A stretch of DNA of 64,000 bases from contig JANXAS010000008.1 in assembly GCA_025062195.1 (NCBI GenBank), forward strand, positions 1 through 64,000. The letters are read 5' to 3'. Of the stretch, positions 1-10,189 are shown piece after piece. The stretch's first letter is position 1. Every line of letters starts with the position of its first letter. This DNA is from Armatimonadota bacterium. Its GTDB lineage: Bacteria > Armatimonadota > Fervidibacteria > Fervidibacterales > Thermosaccharophagaceae. The position numbers and the translations under genes are program-made. The notes beneath the pieces were generated by a model, which did no database searches, was not told where the DNA came from, and saw nothing but the letters and a program-made list of their open reading frames with translations.

Positions 1-639
1 GGTTTCAAAGAGGTTATCTTGGCTATCAGCGGCAAGGATGTTTGGCGTAGCTTGAAATATGAGAGCGGCGTGCACAGGGTCCAGCGAATACCCATTACAG
101 AATCAAGCGGAAGGATTCACACATCAACTGCCACTGTTGCCATATTGCCCGAGCCGGAGGAAATTGATGTCCAGATAAATGAGGATGATTTGGAAATTGA
201 AACGATGCTCTCATCCGGGCCGGGCGGGCAGCACATGCAAAAGAATGAGACGGCTGTGCGCATAAGGCATAAGCCCACAGGTATTGTCGTCGTCTGCCAA
301 GACCAGCGCTCACAGTATCAGAACAAGGTGCGCGCCATGAGAATACTCAGAGCAAAGCTGATTGAAATGATGCGCCGAGAGCAGGAACAAAAGATAACGC
401 AGGTTCGCAAAGCGCAAATAGGGACTGGTGACAGAAGTGAAAAAACGCGCACATATAACTTCCCACAAAACAGGGTGACCGATCATAGGATTGGATTGAC
501 CGTATACAATTTGAATGAAGTGCTTGATGGCGAGCTTGACGAGATAATCTCCGCCATGCGCAGGCATGAGATGCATCAACTGCTTGCAGCAGATAGCCAC
601 ATTCAAGGCGAGCATTTGAGGCTTAAGGAAGGCGAATGA
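1..639 (+). CDS. prfA: Peptide chain release factor 1 (5'-truncated by window edge)
   Basis: GGQ motif in [20 protein letters not shown]1-like [25 protein letters not shown]; frame open to base 1. Confidence 0.93.
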   Translation, partial: GFKEVILAISGKDVWRSLKYESGVHRVQRIPITESSGRIHTSTATVAILPEPEEIDVQINEDDLEIETMLSSGPGGQHMQKNETAVRIRHKPTGIVVVCQDQRSQYQNKVRAMRILRAKLIEMMRREQEQKITQVRKAQIGTGDRSEKTRTYNFPQNRVTDHRIGLTVYNLNEVLDGELDEIISAMRRHEMHQLLAADSHIQGEHLRLKEGE

Positions 640-663
640 GTTATGGTGGTATGGTGAAGTGCG

Positions 664-1122
664 GTGGTAACGAAAAGCATTGCTTCGCTTAAGCGGCTCA
701 TGGGTATTTTGCTCTCATCAATGGCTCGCTATGTTAGCAGGTTTTGCAGGGCGCCATACCAATGGAGGTCAAATCGCCCTAAGAGGCTTTCATGTCGCAT
801 CGTCAGTAAGACACTCGCAAAAGTTTGTGAAGGCGATGACCACATTACAGTAGCCTTTCCCATGCCGCACGGCAGTTTGAGCTACGCGCGCATCCGGACA
901 TCTTCCACATCGGTTTTTGTGGAGACTAAGGGGACTGTTATCCTCTTGCGCCAACTCAGTGATGGGCAACACGGCGCATCCTTTTCAATAGATGTGACAG
1001 TGCGCCAAATAAGGCATTTGCCAGTCAGAGTGGATGCCTCACGGGGCTTTGCGACTATGGATGGAAGGCACAAGTTGCTATTGGTTCATTTGCCGAAAGC
1101 TGGGGCACGCCACCCAGTTTAG
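664..1122 (+). CDS. Hypothetical protein (doubtful)
   Basis: 152-aa ORF after prfA in an otherwise empty region; no recognised motif. Confidence 0.25.
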   Translation: MVTKSIASLKRLMGILLSSMARYVSRFCRAPYQWRSNRPKRLSCRIVSKTLAKVCEGDDHITVAFPMPHGSLSYARIRTSSTSVFVETKGTVILLRQLSDGQHGASFSIDVTVRQIRHLPVRVDASRGFATMDGRHKLLLVHLPKAGARHPV

Positions 1123-1169
1123 GGCTGCTGATGTAGCTAAAATTTGTTTCGGGATTTCGGTGAGATGGT

Positions 1170-1622
1170 TTATCCGTCGCCCTCACCAATTGCCTCCCGG
1201 GTTTGCTCCGCTTGTGTTTTTGCCTCTTCGCCCAGACCAGTGACTTTGGTTAAGCGTCTTCTTGTGGCGAGTTTGCCGAAGAGGATGTGTGGCAATATGT
1301 TGCCATGTTTAATTCCGAGTGCCCTCATAAATGCCCGGCGCTGCTGCCAAAAGCCGATGCAAAGGAGTGTCAGGAAGACAGCCCTCAAGAGCTGTGATAG
1401 CCCATGAAGCCCGACGAGTCCAATCGCCTCCCCGAAAGAGACTGCCTCAGCAATAGCAAATAATGCTAACGAGATTGTGAGTGTGCGCCACATACTTCCG
1501 AGCATGCCCGTGCTCAACAGCAGATAAAGTTCGGCGCAAAGTATGGCTGCAAGGATTGAGAGGAGGAAGATGGCAACAGTTAACATGCCGACTATGATGC
1601 TCCAAGGTGTCATAGAGGTCAC
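1170..1622 (-). CDS. Small hypothetical membrane protein
   Basis: 150 aa with several hydrophobic segments; directly downstream of the HD-GYP gene on the same strand. Confidence 0.6.
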   Translation of the reverse strand: MTSMTPWSIIVGMLTVAIFLLSILAAILCAELYLLLSTGMLGSMWRTLTISLALFAIAEAVSFGEAIGLVGLHGLSQLLRAVFLTLLCIGFWQQRRAFMRALGIKHGNILPHILFGKLATRRRLTKVTGLGEEAKTQAEQTREAIGEGDG

Positions 1623-1623
1623 C

Positions 1624-2616
1624 TCAGGCAGCGTGCTTTAGCACCGGATGCAACTCATATCGTGAGCATGTCTCCTGCAGCTCGTCGGGCAGTGTCTGAG
1701 TGAGCCTTTTAAGCAGTTGGCTGATGAAGGCATCGCCGAAGACCTTTGATAGCGCCAGCGAGATGTGCCACATTGCGTTTCGGTAAATCTTGGCTCGCTC
1801 ATCCAAGCCTATTACCCACGGCGTTTCGTCAGCAATTTGTGCGTCTTCAATGGTAATCGGGATCCCATCCTCCTTAAACGCCTCGGACAGTTCTTGAGCG
1901 AGGCGTTGAGTCAGCAATTCGCCAATCAACCTCTTTACGACCCACATCAGCTGTTGCACTAATCCCATGAATGCGCTTCTCAGTCTCGCCGTCTCCGACG
2001 AGACGAATACCTCAAGCGGGACTGTAAGGTATTCGTTTCTCATGTGGGTCGGTATAGAACGCTCTACGACCTTGATAAGCGCCTCAACTACTTGCGGGTC
2101 AAGTTGTGCGTGGGCAGCCCACTTAAGCCTATCAAGCGCTTGAGCGATGGTGAGCGGTGGGCGGTATGGTGATGGACGTGTCATTGATGCGAACGCCTCT
2201 GCGGCAGCGATTATGCGCCCCTCAATTGGTATCTCAGCGCCACGCTTACCGTGCGGGTAGCCTTTCCCATCCCAGCGCTCATGATGATGTTCAATAGCAT
2301 CTGCAGCACTGCTCGCAGACGGAAGGGCTTTGGCTATTCGTGCACCTATGATGGTGTGCCGTTTAACAGAGTCAAATTCTTCCGGAGTCAACCTGTCGGG
2401 CTTGTTGAGCAACTCCTTTGGAAGTTCCACCTTGCCAATGTCGTGTAACAAGCCGGCGCACTCAATCGTGCTAATGAGGTGGCTCGGCGACCGCCGCTCA
2501 ATAGCGATTAAGGTTGCCCACCGAGCAACTGCCTTGCTATGCCCCTCGCCACCGATTTCAAGCGAATCAACTGCTTCAGCGAGTGTCTCATATGCGCTCT
2601 GACTGCCGCGATTCAT
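1624..2616 (-). CDS. HD-GYP domain protein
   Basis: LLHDIGKVELP, HHHERWDGKGYPHGKRGAEIP. ORF open to 2682; ATG at 2616 (MNRGSQSAYETLAEAVDSLEIG) avoids overlap with ispE. Confidence 0.85.
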   Translation of the reverse strand: MNRGSQSAYETLAEAVDSLEIGGEGHSKAVARWATLIAIERRSPSHLISTIECAGLLHDIGKVELPKELLNKPDRLTPEEFDSVKRHTIIGARIAKALPSASSAADAIEHHHERWDGKGYPHGKRGAEIPIEGRIIAAAEAFASMTRPSPYRPPLTIAQALDRLKWAAHAQLDPQVVEALIKVVERSIPTHMRNEYLTVPLEVFVSSETARLRSAFMGLVQQLMWVVKRLIGELLTQRLAQELSEAFKEDGIPITIEDAQIADETPWVIGLDERAKIYRNAMWHISLALSKVFGDAFISQLLKRLTQTLPDELQETCSRYELHPVLKHAA

Positions 2617-2627
2617 CACCAACACCA

Positions 2628-3587
2628 CTATGTGATTCTTGTTATCATGCTTCGTTGTGTCACCGACGCGATTGCTATCCAAACGCTGTTGCTCACTTCA
2701 GCGCTGCTCGGAAACAGACCGCTACCTTCGTAGCATCGGCGCAGCTCTTCGCTGAGCCATTGTTTGGCAGCCTCCGCTTCCTTTCTGGTCGCGAAGAGTC
2801 CTACTATTGTTGGACCGCTGCCGCTCATGACCACGCCCAATGGCTCTGTGCGCAATAGCAACTTTTTGAGGTAGCTTATCTCCGTGTGTGTTTCAGAAAC
2901 CACAGCCTCAAAAGCGTTGTAGAGATGCTTTCCTGCAGCACTCAAGTCACCGCACTGCAATGCCTCAATCAACGGTGCTGGGTCTCTACCTTCCGGCTTG
3001 CCTTTCAAGTCCCAGACTTTGTATGCCCACGCAGTTGGGACTTCAACCGGTGGCTTAACGAGGAGCATCCAAAGCTGAGCCTTAATGTTTAATGGCACAA
3101 TCACATCGCCAAAGCCTTCCACGAGCGCCCAGCCGCCGTGAATAAAGAATGGAACATCAGCACCAATTGACTTAGCAATCTCCATAAGGTCGGGTTGCTT
3201 TAAGCCCAAGTTCCAAAGCTTGTTCAATGCTACAAGCGCTGCAGCGGCGTTTGAACTCCCGCCGCCAAGCCCAGCTGCCACAGGTATCTGCTTATACAGC
3301 CTGATTAAGCCGCACATGGGCACATTAGCTGCCCTTGCAAGCGCTTCAGCGGCTTTCCAAACTGTGTTCTCATTCCCATTTGGTATGTTGGCATTGCTGA
3401 CTACGAGCTTGAATCCCTCCTTTGGCGGTAGCAATGTTGCAACAAGCGTATCTCGCAGGTCAATCGGGCACATGACACTAACGATTTCGTGATATCCGTC
3501 AGGGCGTTTACCTCGTATGTCAAGGAAGAGGTTCACCTTTGCAGCGCAACGAACAGTCACATTTACAACCCTCTTCACCGTCACCAT
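2628..3587 (-). CDS. ispE: 4-diphosphocytidyl-2-C-methyl-D-erythritol kinase
   Basis: AAKVNLFLDIRGKRPDGYHEI; PVAAGLGGGSSNAAAAL; VVMSGSGPTIVGLF (GHMP kinase motifs). Confidence 0.93.
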   Translation of the reverse strand: MVTVKRVVNVTVRCAAKVNLFLDIRGKRPDGYHEIVSVMCPIDLRDTLVATLLPPKEGFKLVVSNANIPNGNENTVWKAAEALARAANVPMCGLIRLYKQIPVAAGLGGGSSNAAAALVALNKLWNLGLKQPDLMEIAKSIGADVPFFIHGGWALVEGFGDVIVPLNIKAQLWMLLVKPPVEVPTAWAYKVWDLKGKPEGRDPAPLIEALQCGDLSAAGKHLYNAFEAVVSETHTEISYLKKLLLRTEPLGVVMSGSGPTIVGLFATRKEAEAAKQWLSEELRRCYEGSGLFPSSAEVSNSVWIAIASVTQRSMITRIT

Positions 3588-3730
3588 GTTCCGAGACTCA
3601 CCGCCTTCATTCTCATCGTTAGCTGTGCATTTGGTTTAATCATTCGGCTTTCATGCATCACTCACTGGATCGTCCAATGAGTGTTTGCCATAAAGAGTCG
3701 CATTACAACACATCTTGCATCGCGCATGCC

Positions 3731-4456
3731 CTATGGTTGGCACGCCTTGCAGGGTCTATACCCAGCTTTCATTGATCCTTTGCGGCTTCGGAAGACGACG
3801 CGGTTTGGTTGTGAGATTTCCCTCGCGTATTTGCATGTTGGGCGATGGAATATTAGCGTCCTCTTGTTGCCAATATATGTTGCAATCCTATCGCGCTGTT
3901 CCCTCCATAACCCTTTCCCACTTCTAACTGCCTCTCGTTGAAGCCTCACGAAAAGATCAGCATATCTCACATTTGGTGGCACAGTGTATGCCATCGCGTA
4001 GCCGCGCTTTACAAGCTCCGCGTTGACGAAAATCTCTCTGCCACTTGTTTTGACGAAGACATAGGCAAGCCATCTGCCATGTTGGTCTTTCCTTTGGACA
4101 TCAAACTGAAGGTGCACCCTCTTTCTCAACACCAATTTTTCGTTCTCCCGCTTTGCCTCCATGTAAAATGGTTGGCTGCGCTCCGGGGCATCAATGCCTA
4201 TATAGCGCACGATGCGCCCATCTAAAAGACGCACAGTGTCACCATCAATGACTGAGATGACAACGCCATAACTTTCGCTTGCCTTCTTTGTCCGCCAAAG
4301 GCGTTGTGGTGCAGTTTTTGCGTCTGTGTGTCTTGCGAGTTTTAAAAGCGAGTGTATTGCGCCGAGCAGAATGGAAAGCAATGCGAGCGCCAAAAACAGC
4401 CTCGGAGATAAAGCTACAATGCCGCACAAACAAGTTCGTGTGCCGATTTTCACCAT
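3731..4456 (-). CDS. Thermonuclease (SNase-like) with C-terminal Ada-like metal-binding segment
   Basis: VISVIDGDTVRLLDGRIVRYIGIDAPE and REIFVNAELVKRGYA; C-terminal FHRPTCKYA...YRPCKACQP; N-terminal hydrophobic segment. Confidence 0.85.
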   Translation of the reverse strand: MVKIGTRTCLCGIVALSPRLFLALALLSILLGAIHSLLKLARHTDAKTAPQRLWRTKKASESYGVVISVIDGDTVRLLDGRIVRYIGIDAPERSQPFYMEAKRENEKLVLRKRVHLQFDVQRKDQHGRWLAYVFVKTSGREIFVNAELVKRGYAMAYTVPPNVRYADLFVRLQREAVRSGKGLWREQRDRIATYIGNKRTLIFHRPTCKYAREISQPNRVVFRSRKGSMKAGYRPCKACQP

Positions 4457-4573
4457 GCCCTTTAATGCTCACTCCCCTTCAGGACGGCACTCTCACCTGA
4501 GGGTTTAATCCTCTCAATCCTTAAACACGGTTTAAGTAGGCATTGAGCTGCTGTAGCCGGCAAAAACCTCCTT

Positions 4574-5371
4574 TCAATTCTTTGCGATGCTGATGAGCCA
4601 GTCGCATATGCACCTTATGGCACTCCAAAATGGAGAAGCATCAACTTCGTCTAAAGGTGGAACGCCAGTTATCGCCTGCCCCCAAATGTTAACATCAAAT
4701 GGTATAAAGCACAGAAGCTGCACTTGCCTCTTCAATTTGCTGCACTCAGCTTCAACGAACGAGGCTATGGCGTTTGCTTCCTCATCATTGCGCACCTTGT
4801 TTCCAACGATTGCCACCTCTTTGATGCCCAACTCATGTGCGAGTGCGCATGCAGTGAGCGCTGTGCGCATGCTTGCAGCTGTTGGTTCTGTTACTATTAG
4901 CATGCCGTCAACATACATTGCGGTGCCCCTTGTAAGGTGCTCAATTCCAGCTGTCATATCCATTATCACAACTTCATCCCTCTCAAGCAGCAACCCCTGA
5001 ATGACTGCCCTTAGAAATGTATTCTCACGGCAGTAGCATTCTGACGCCGCCTTCTTAACCATGCCCATTCGCATTAACTTGATGCCCTCGCGAACTACAA
5101 CGAACTTCTCAAGGATGTCGTCAACCCTTGGATTGAGCACGAAATAAGGACCTACCCCACCAGTTCTCTCAATGATTAACTCTTTCAACTCAGCTATGGG
5201 TGCAATTTGGTCAACCTCTTCTGGCGGGAAGCCGAGCGCCATGCCAAGGTTGGCGTCCGGGTCCGCATCAACTGCATACACAGTGTAACCATACGAAGCC
5301 AGCATTCGTGACAGCGCTGCTGCAATTGTTGTCTTGCCGACACCGCCTTTGCCTGATATCGCAAACTTCAG
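4574..5371 (-). CDS. cooC: CooC/AcsF-type nickel-insertion ATPase
   Basis: KFAISGKGGVGKTTIAAAL Walker A; CYC motif in SECYCRENTFLRAV. ORF open to 5482; likely CTG start at 5371 (or GTG at 5380) after SD-like AAAAGGGGTGAT. Confidence 0.85.
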   Translation of the reverse strand: MKFAISGKGGVGKTTIAAALSRMLASYGYTVYAVDADPDANLGMALGFPPEEVDQIAPIAELKELIIERTGGVGPYFVLNPRVDDILEKFVVVREGIKLMRMGMVKKAASECYCRENTFLRAVIQGLLLERDEVVIMDMTAGIEHLTRGTAMYVDGMLIVTEPTAASMRTALTACALAHELGIKEVAIVGNKVRNDEEANAIASFVEAECSKLKRQVQLLCFIPFDVNIWGQAITGVPPLDEVDASPFWSAIRCICDWLISIAKN

Positions 5372-5372
5372 C

Positions 5373-7334
5373 TTAATCACCCCTTTTGTGTTTGACCGAT
5401 GGGAACTGCTGCAGGTCTGTGTGCGGTATAAAATTCGCCGATATGAACTCGCCCATGTAGCCTGGGTCAACGCTGAGTTCAATGTATGTCATCTTTGAAG
5501 CGATCCTGTGAGCCTCATCAAATGCAGCTTGTGAAAGCAAAGCAAGGCGAGCGCCTTTGACGGAACTGTTACCGAGAACGACGAACTTTTCTTCGGGCAA
5601 ATCCGGCAGCAAGCCAATTTCAATAGCCCTTCTCACATTCAAATGGCTCCCGAATGCGCCCGCAACAAAGATGCGCTTTATCTCGTCAATCCTCAGACCG
5701 ATTGAATTGAGCATAGACCTGAGCGCTGCATACACAGCAGCCTTTGAGCGTATCAAGTTTTTTATGTCGGCTTGCGTTATCGTGATGTCACGCCCTATGC
5801 CGGCATCTTGAGAGCGAACAAGCACAAACTCTATGTCGCCATCATCGTTTTGCCTCAGTTTGCCATTGCTTGGGTGTTCAACGAAATTGCCAGCCATGTC
5901 TATGATGCCGGCACGCTTCAACTCGGCGAGCAATTCAACAAGCCCAGAACCGCATATTCCAATTGGCTTTGCATCGCCTATGGTTTGGATGCTCACATCA
6001 AGCTCTGTTGGGTCAATCTTCACACCCGATATTGCGCCCCTTACGGAACGCATGCCACACTTTATCCCGCTGCCCTCAAATGCTGGACCTATGGAGCAGG
6101 CGCATGTCACCATGAAATCCCTGTTGCCAAGCACCATTTCACCATTCGTCCCCATGTCAATCAAAAGGGAGAGTTCGTCGCGCAGCACCATACCCGAGAC
6201 GAGTGTCCCAGCCACGATATCGCCGCCGACATAGCTGGCAACACATGGGAATGTGAATACATACCCGTCCTTGTGTATGGCAATCTCAACATCGCTTGCC
6301 CTAATTGGTGGGAATGCAGTCACAGCCGGTATGTATGGTTCTATGCGTATGTTCGTTGGGTCAATTCCGAGCAGAAGATGCGTCATGACGGTGTTGCCTG
6401 CAACAGTTGCACAGGCTATATCATCGTGCGATATGTTAAGGGAATTTGCAGCGTGCCTCAAAAGCGAATTGATAGTCCTCAGGGCAGCCTCGCGCAATTC
6501 ATTCAAGCCGTTAGCGTTGCGAGAGACATGCGCTATCCGGCTTATCACATCCTCTCCGAAGACAAACTGCTCGTTATACTTTGCCAGACGCTGAACCGTC
6601 TCAAATGTTTCTAAGTCAACAATATGAACGGTGACGGTCGTCGTCCCAACATCAATAGCAGCGCCGTAAACATGCTTTTCATCCTTCCCAGGGGTTATCC
6701 TTATGACTTCCCAGTGATCACAGCATTTAACCAGGGTGGCTGTCACTTCCCAGCCGCCAGCCCTTATAGCGGTTGGCAGTTGGCGAAGTGCATCTATGCT
6801 CACGCTTATTGGGCGCTCTGCGCCAAACCGAACTTGTGAAAATTCCCGTTTATCATTCAGCACTCGCTTCACAGCATTCAGCAGCCTTTTAAGATCGCTC
6901 ACATTGTCAGTGAGCGATGGCGGATGCATTTTTAGGTGCACTTTTATTGCCATTGGGCTTGGCGGGTAAACATTTAACCCGACCTCGTGCTCTGGCACTT
7001 CAAGCTCAATATGCTTGATTGCTTCCTCGGCAAATGTTACGCGTGACTCAATGGGGACTTCAACCACCAGATCATCAATCGGGAATGTTTGGCATGCGAG
7101 TGTATATCCTTCCGAACGCAACCTCTCACTGAGCGCTGCGGCTCTATCTGTCATGCGTGCCCTGCCGGAGAGCACACGCACAAGGCATTTCTCACATGTT
7201 CCCTCGCCACCGCATACGCTTGCTATCTCAATTCCGGCATCCCTTGCAGCCGAAAGGACGGATGTGCTCTCATCAACAAATATTGAGATGCCTTCCGGAA
7301 GGAACCGTATCCTGTTGAGCCGCATCAATGTCAC
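5373..7334 (-). CDS. acsV: Reductive activator of corrinoid iron-sulfur protein (RACo/AcsV-like; 2Fe-2S plus ASKHA fold)
   Basis: N-terminal plant-type 2Fe-2S SVCGGEGTCEKCLVRVLSG; GAAIDVGTTTVTVHIVD; LLIDMGTNGEMVLGN; FVAGAFGSHLN; acs-operon context. Confidence 0.88.
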   Translation of the reverse strand: MTLMRLNRIRFLPEGISIFVDESTSVLSAARDAGIEIASVCGGEGTCEKCLVRVLSGRARMTDRAAALSERLRSEGYTLACQTFPIDDLVVEVPIESRVTFAEEAIKHIELEVPEHEVGLNVYPPSPMAIKVHLKMHPPSLTDNVSDLKRLLNAVKRVLNDKREFSQVRFGAERPISVSIDALRQLPTAIRAGGWEVTATLVKCCDHWEVIRITPGKDEKHVYGAAIDVGTTTVTVHIVDLETFETVQRLAKYNEQFVFGEDVISRIAHVSRNANGLNELREAALRTINSLLRHAANSLNISHDDIACATVAGNTVMTHLLLGIDPTNIRIEPYIPAVTAFPPIRASDVEIAIHKDGYVFTFPCVASYVGGDIVAGTLVSGMVLRDELSLLIDMGTNGEMVLGNRDFMVTCACSIGPAFEGSGIKCGMRSVRGAISGVKIDPTELDVSIQTIGDAKPIGICGSGLVELLAELKRAGIIDMAGNFVEHPSNGKLRQNDDGDIEFVLVRSQDAGIGRDITITQADIKNLIRSKAAVYAALRSMLNSIGLRIDEIKRIFVAGAFGSHLNVRRAIEIGLLPDLPEEKFVVLGNSSVKGARLALLSQAAFDEAHRIASKMTYIELSVDPGYMGEFISANFIPHTDLQQFPSVKHKRGD

Positions 7335-7526
7335 CTCGTCAGCGCATTAGCATCACTGTGCGAGAGAGCGTGCCCATGCATTTGACGATGTCAGATCTGA
7401 GCATCAGTGTTGGAGACAAGAATTGTCTTTTGGTGCCCGTCATATATCCATTTTTGAGCATGCTGAAAGGGCAACTTTAACATAACGGCGCCAACTATGG
7501 TGAGCAGTTTGATCTGAAGCCATTGG

Positions 7527-8276
7527 TCATTCAAATATTCGTTGGGCTATTTCGCACACGGCTTTATATGCAGGGCTGTCTTTTGGGAGTTCGGTCAATG
7601 GTCGTCCCTCAATGTCACACTTGGTGATAAGTTCATCCTCAGGGATAACCCCGGCAATTTCTAACCTGGTCTTTTCAATCTCCTTCGAGAGCGCCTCAAC
7701 TGTTTTTTCTCCCGCCCTGTTTAGCACGAGGTATATCCTTCGCACATTCAGCTCAAGCGACTTAGATAGAGAAGCTATTCTGCTGGCGGAGCGTATGCCC
7801 TTTATCGTTGGGTCACTGGTTATGAGCAGGACATCAACATCCTGTGCGATTCGCCTGCTCAAATGTTCCATGCCGGCTTCATTGTCCATTACGAGGTAGG
7901 CATAGTTTGAGCGCAACCTCCCAATGAATTCGCGCAGCATCTGATTGGCAGCGCAGTAGCACCCTGGACCTTCCGGTCCTCCCATTGCAATTAGGTCAAC
8001 ATTATCTCCCTCAGTGATAACATCATGCAGTTGATATTCAACCATGCGCAACCTTGGTATGTTTGGCGATGGAGTTGCAGTGCGCGCCTGAGAGAGTATA
8101 TCAGCTATATAGCCGCTGACTTCCATACCGAGAGCCTCGTTCAAGTTTGAATTTGGGTCAGCGTCAATAGCCAGTATCGGTCCTCTACCGTTTTCAACAA
8201 GCCATCTTATGAGCAAGGCTGCAAGTGTTGTCTTGCCTGTGCCGCCTTTCCCAGCAATTGAGATATGCATTGTCAT
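7527..8276 (-). CDS. CooC/AcsF-type ATPase (second copy)
   Basis: ISIAGKGGTGKTTLAALLI; GPGCYCAANQMLREF CXC motif; VMDNEAGMEHLSRR. Confidence 0.87.
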   Translation of the reverse strand: MTMHISIAGKGGTGKTTLAALLIRWLVENGRGPILAIDADPNSNLNEALGMEVSGYIADILSQARTATPSPNIPRLRMVEYQLHDVITEGDNVDLIAMGGPEGPGCYCAANQMLREFIGRLRSNYAYLVMDNEAGMEHLSRRIAQDVDVLLITSDPTIKGIRSASRIASLSKSLELNVRRIYLVLNRAGEKTVEALSKEIEKTRLEIAGVIPEDELITKCDIEGRPLTELPKDSPAYKAVCEIAQRIFE

Positions 8277-8518
8277 ATGTTCATCCCTTCTTTTGCACTT
8301 AAAGCCATCCGCATAATTTCGGTCTGTCTATGGTGATGAGCTGATTGTAAATGATGCCCGAATGTTCTCGCCAGAGCATGAAACAAGGTCCCATCAAAGA
8401 AAAGTTCGGCGCACTCTTAATCCCGCCCCCCATCACCTTTTGAGGATTGCAAGCTACGGTAGTCTATAACAATGCTTGCGTCGCTGCCACAGCCATAAGT
8501 ATTGTGAGTGATTCCACC

Positions 8519-9166
8519 CTACATTTTTGGTTTGGCAGCAGCTACAAGTTTTTCGGCCAAGTGCTCTCCGAGCACTGCCACATCCTCCGTTGTAAGGTAG
8601 CTTGATATGGATGAGTCGAAAAGGATGCTGATGCTTGCTGGCATCTCTTCATCCGCTGCCCAAAAGGCGATTATGATCGGCACCCTCGGCAGTGCCCATA
8701 TCCTCAATCCGACATCACCGTAGTTTACATCTTCTGCGCCAAGTTTCTTAGCAGCCTCGCGCAGCTTGCTTCCATCGTCATCCCCGAATACGCTTAAGAG
8801 CAGCTTCTTCACACGGCTATCAAAGCTCACATGATAGGCAATTCCTCCCGGAAGTTCCCTGAAATCAATTAACCTATCGGTGAGCGGCTTTCCGCTTGCT
8901 TGTGCAAGGTAGTGCAAAGCGAGTATCTTCAGGTGGATTGGGGCGCCTTCATCTGTCACGCACCTTACATCACAATCTGGCAGTGAGATCTCATAGACAT
9001 CGCCAAGCAAATTTAAGCTCACCTTTTGCTCTGCCTCAACGAGTTGCGCCCCGGCAAGTTCGCACTGCAATTTGATGTCAAGCTTACCCAAGCTTTCTTT
9101 GGCAAGTTCGTAAGCTATCCTATGCCCCTCGTGTTCATCTTTTGGGACATCGTTGAAAGTCTTCAT
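8519..9166 (-). CDS. DUF3786-like protein
   Basis: LGDVYEISLPDCDVRC, ILALHYLAQASGKPLTDRLIDFRELPGG, LRIWALPRVPIIIAFWAADEE resemble DUF3786; located in acs operon. Confidence 0.72.
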   Translation of the reverse strand: MKTFNDVPKDEHEGHRIAYELAKESLGKLDIKLQCELAGAQLVEAEQKVSLNLLGDVYEISLPDCDVRCVTDEGAPIHLKILALHYLAQASGKPLTDRLIDFRELPGGIAYHVSFDSRVKKLLLSVFGDDDGSKLREAAKKLGAEDVNYGDVGLRIWALPRVPIIIAFWAADEEMPASISILFDSSISSYLTTEDVAVLGEHLAEKLVAAAKPKM

Positions 9167-9310
9167 TGTGTTTTCTGCCCCTCGCAGCTTTGGGTGTAAA
9201 GATATAGATTGGCTTAGGGGGGCTTTGAACCGCGCCTTATTTGATCTACGGTTTCAATATTGCCATTTAGCTTTGTCGCAAAATAGAACACATGGGACAC
9301 CGTTATAGCT

Positions 9311-10189
9311 TCACACTTCAAGCCACGAGTGTGAATAGACGACTTTACCCATTAGCACCAATGTCGTCTTTGCATATATGCGCTCTTTCTCAGACAGCTC
9401 ATCCATGTTTGGCTTCTCTCCGTCCATTATGCGATGAACCAATTTCAGTATTTCCGGCATCTCGCCCCTCGCAAGCTTGATCAACTCATCGTCAAATGCG
9501 TTGACTATAGCGGCATCCAAACCATACTTCATGAGCATCGCAAGATATGTCCGATTCAGATGCGGGCGCAACTCGCTTGGAGTTCCATTTGAGACATTTG
9601 ATAAGCCAACGATGGACCTACATCCGGGAACGAGTTCTTTGAAGGCACTCATAAACTCAATCACGGAAACAACTTGCCCTATGTCGGCTGAAACCGGGGT
9701 GACAATTGGGTCAATTAAAATGTCCTCCGGTGAGACGCCCGCATCCGTAGCTCTTTGGACAAGCTCAACGCATAATGCGGCTCTTTCATCCGCGTCTCTC
9801 GGCATGCCTTCGGTGCCCCAAAGCAATCCAACCATTGCGGCATTATATGTTGTGGCGAGCGGAAGCATCCTCTCAAGTCTCTCGGGTTGAAGTGAAATTG
9901 AATTGATAAGTGCTTTGCCGCGATGCACCTTCAAGCCGGCTTCCATTGCATCTGGATTTGTTGTATCAAGCGATAGCGGAAGCTCAACAACCTCTTGAAC
10001 TGTCTTGACCATCCATTCCATAAGCTCTGGACCGTCTCTCCTCGCCGGTCCTATGTTGAGGTCAAGGTAATCCATCCCAGCTTCAGCTTGCTGCTTTGCA
10101 AGCTCCTGTATTGCGCTTGCATCACGATTCCTTATTGCAGCTCCTATCGTCTTGGACATGATGTTTATGTTCTCGCCTATAAGGATCAT
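9311..10189 (-). CDS. acsE: 5-methyltetrahydrofolate:corrinoid/iron-sulfur protein methyltransferase
   Basis: MILIGENINIMSKTIGAAI; GMDYLDLNIGPARRDGPELMEW; LSLDTTNPDAMEAGL; GLSNVSNG (pterin-binding TIM barrel). Confidence 0.93.
   Translation of the reverse strand: MILIGENINIMSKTIGAAIRNRDASAIQELAKQQAEAGMDYLDLNIGPARRDGPELMEWMVKTVQEVVELPLSLDTTNPDAMEAGLKVHRGKALINSISLQPERLERMLPLATTYNAAMVGLLWGTEGMPRDADERAALCVELVQRATDAGVSPEDILIDPIVTPVSADIGQVVSVIEFMSAFKELVPGCRSIVGLSNVSNGTPSELRPHLNRTYLAMLMKYGLDAAIVNAFDDELIKLARGEMPEILKLVHRIMDGEKPNMDELSEKERIYAKTTLVLMGKVVYSHSWLEV

Noticed and set aside
2616-2682. Apparent overlap between the HD-GYP ORF and ispE
   Set aside because: An ATG at 2616 gives a non-overlapping start; the upstream extension is probably not translated.
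5772-6614. 280-aa plus-strand ORF
   Set aside because: Antisense to the acsV-like gene, which has clear domain motifs; no recognisable protein features in the antisense frame.
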